Shown: positions 5,666 through 6,422 of the stretch, in pieces
Layout: each line of letters starts with the position of its first letter
Numbering within the stretch: the first letter of the stretch is position 1
Origin: a bacterium
GTDB taxonomy: Bacteria > Patescibacteria > Dojkabacteria > SC72
Direction: 5' to 3'
DNA: 6,422 nucleotides
Assembly (NCBI GenBank): GCA_029553845.1
Contig: JAKPKF010000395.1
Location: 1-6,422, forward strand
The notes under the pieces: generated by a model
What the model was told of the DNA's origin: nothing
The model's input: only the letters and a program-made list of their open reading frames with translations
Databases searched by the model: none
Translations under genes and position numbers: made by a program

Positions 5666-6205
5666 ATGACTCATTCTCCTGTGCTAGAGCGTTTTCAATT
5701 ACTAGATAAGCCTATTGCCGCTCCAGCTAAATGCGCTATATGTGGTTCAGTATCTAAACCAGTTATTGATTTTAACTTTAATCTTGATTGGTATGGTGCA
5801 GTTTATTTTTGTGTTGAGTGTATGCAAGCAGCGGCTAGGGCTATTGGTCTAGTTTCTATAAAAGAATATACTGCTCTAGCACAGGAGAATGCTGATATAA
5901 TTATTAAGTTCTGTGAAGAAAATGGCTTTGTAATTGTTACTAGGGAGCAGTATGAGCAGTATAAGTCTTTTATTGGTTTTCTCGCTACTAGCGTTAGTGC
6001 TATTGCTAATAGTTTTCCTATTCCTGTGGAAACTGTTGATGAGCCACAAAGAGCAAATAGAGCAACTGAACCAACAAACGAGTCAGAACCAATTAAAGAC
6101 GACTCAGTTAATAGTGGAACAATTATCGAAAGCCTTGGCGATGCTGGGGACAAAGGACCCGTTAGCATTTCAGACAGTTCAACTAGCAACTTTATCTTTG
6201 AATGA
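5666..6205 (+). CDS. Zinc-ribbon-like protein with dual-coded C-terminal tail (179 aa)
   Basis: Residues 22-53 hold two CxxC pairs, CAIC (C23, C26) and CVEC (C49, C52), spaced as in a treble-clef or zinc-ribbon fold, so a structural zinc is likely. Between them is DFNFNLDWYGAVYF. A helical region follows (YTALAQENADIIIKFCEENG; about 68-87). From about residue 96 the protein is encoded by DNA that also encodes the membrane protein starting at 5952; this tail is low in complexity, rich in E, P, S, T, N and D, and probably disordered. Such zinc ribbons may bind nucleic acid or protein; the partner here is unknown. The ATG at 5666 lies 2 nt after the preceding stop, with a modest AAGG 7 nt upstream. 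The tail stays open for 84 codons despite the other frame, so I regard both genes as real, this one's tail less surely. Confidence 0.75.
   Translation: MTHSPVLERFQLLDKPIAAPAKCAICGSVSKPVIDFNFNLDWYGAVYFCVECMQAAARAIGLVSIKEYTALAQENADIIIKFCEENGFVIVTREQYEQYKSFIGFLATSVSAIANSFPIPVETVDEPQRANRATEPTNESEPIKDDSVNSGTIIESLGDAGDKGPVSISDSSTSNFIFE
5943..5947 (+). promoter_or_regulatory. Ribosome binding site for the embedded membrane protein
   Basis: GGGAG lies 4 nt before the ATG at 5952, within the zinc-ribbon gene. It is the main evidence that the second reading frame has its own start, and it argues against a TTG start at 5934. Confidence 0.6.
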
Positions 6206-6341
6206 TAATCCAGTGGATCAATCTGATAGTGCAGAAGCCGAAAGATTTATAAATAATTACGGCCCTGTAGGTTACACAATGGATCCATTCGAGTTCGACT
6301 TATTAGAGACAGAGCACCTAAACGATGGCTCCCCAAGGTAG
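5952..6341 (+). CDS. Membrane protein with coiled-coil, overlapping the zinc-ribbon gene in another frame
   Basis: This 129-residue protein has one strong N-terminal membrane segment, about residues 4-29 (SISLLLVFSLLALVL, then more L/I/V/F, ending LFLWKLL). A Gln-rich, likely coiled-coil region follows, about 31-65 (HKEQIEQLNQQTSQNQL; QLIVEQLSKALAML), then TKDPLAFQTVQLATL and an acidic tail. The charge pattern suggests a short N-terminus and a larger soluble part on one side of the membrane. Its first ~84 codons lie inside the zinc-ribbon gene in the +1 frame; the last 45 codons do not, so the frame is not merely a shadow. It ends 17 nt into the next gene. I do not recognise a named family. 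It could be a holin-like or spanin-like lysis protein, or a membrane factor for virion assembly; distance from the lysin argues mildly against the first. GGGAG 4 nt upstream supports the start. Confidence 0.8.
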   Translation: MSSISLLLVFSLLALVLLLIVFLFLWKLLMSHKEQIEQLNQQTSQNQLKTTQLIVEQLSKALAMLGTKDPLAFQTVQLATLSLNDNPVDQSDSAEAERFINNYGPVGYTMDPFEFDLLETEHLNDGSPR

Positions 6342-6422
6342 TATTAAAAATCCAGTAGAGGCTTTACGTAGACAAAGAGAACTAACTGAATTAGCCTCCT
6401 GGGTTAAATCTCAATATGATAA
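6325..6422 (+). CDS. 5' end of the next gene, possibly the portal protein (cut by window edge)
   Basis: Thirty-two codons are visible, starting MAPQGSIKNPVEALRRQREL and continuing TELASWVKSQYD. The frame is open to the window end. Several phage portals begin with a basic helix followed by a W-x-x-x-QY motif like WVKSQYD here, and a portal is expected downstream of the large terminase. That is the basis for the suggestion. No clear ribosome site precedes the ATG, but the 17-nt overlap with the membrane-protein gene would allow translational coupling. Confidence 0.55.
   Translation, partial: MAPQGSIKNPVEALRRQRELTELASWVKSQYD

Noticed and set aside
5803..6189. Minus-strand 128-codon open frame opposite the dual-coded overlap
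   Set aside because: No ribosome site or domain is evident and all other genes are on the + strand; its openness probably follows from the constrained composition of the two + frames.
5934..6205. Frameshift error or programmed frameshift joining the zinc ribbon to the membrane protein
   Set aside because: The membrane protein has its own ATG and GGGAG site, and the zinc-ribbon frame continues open for 84 codons; I see no slippery sequence that would be needed.

Overview
The window looks like the packaging and early-morphogenesis region of a tailed double-stranded DNA phage or prophage (Caudoviricetes). All genes are on the + strand and tightly packed, often overlapping by 11-23 nt. The large terminase is unmistakable: it has Walker A, Walker B and a three-aspartate nuclease. 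The endolysin amidase carries a segment (GGVQTNRAG ... NGHGDPGA) typical of actinobacterial and actinophage amidases. That suggests an actinobacterial host, although the DNA is AT-rich, with AGA arginine codons and many CTAG sites. A low-GC actinobacterium, or a phage with composition unlike its host, would fit. I cannot name the phage.

Layout: 1-124 is an upstream control region with three TATACT hexamers and a 13-bp direct repeat, leading into a probably leaderless Xre-type regulator with two helix-turn-helix domains (125-622). The small terminase follows (600-1406), then a fibre-like protein with a C1q/TNF-like C-terminus (1396-2214), a 50-residue acidic protein (2217-2369) and an endolysin with amidase plus peptidoglycan-binding domain (2372-3295). 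A 17-bp hairpin (3304-3342) closes this block.

The second block starts with a small His-rich structural-type protein (3360-3623) overlapping the large terminase (3607-5163). A 56-bp gap (5164-5219) with an extended -10-like sequence and a small hairpin separates it from the third block: an acidic hypothetical protein (5220-5663), a four-cysteine zinc-ribbon-like protein (5666-6205), and a membrane/coiled-coil protein (5952-6341) encoded for 254 nt inside the zinc-ribbon gene in the +1 frame. It ends over the start of the next gene (6325 onward), possibly the portal.

Working together: the small and large terminases would recognise and package DNA into the procapsid through the portal; the fibre and His-rich proteins would be virion parts; the amidase would open the cell wall at lysis. 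The most notable points are the long dual-coded overlap, the placement of fibre and lysin genes between the two terminase subunits, and the repeat-marked control region of the regulator gene.
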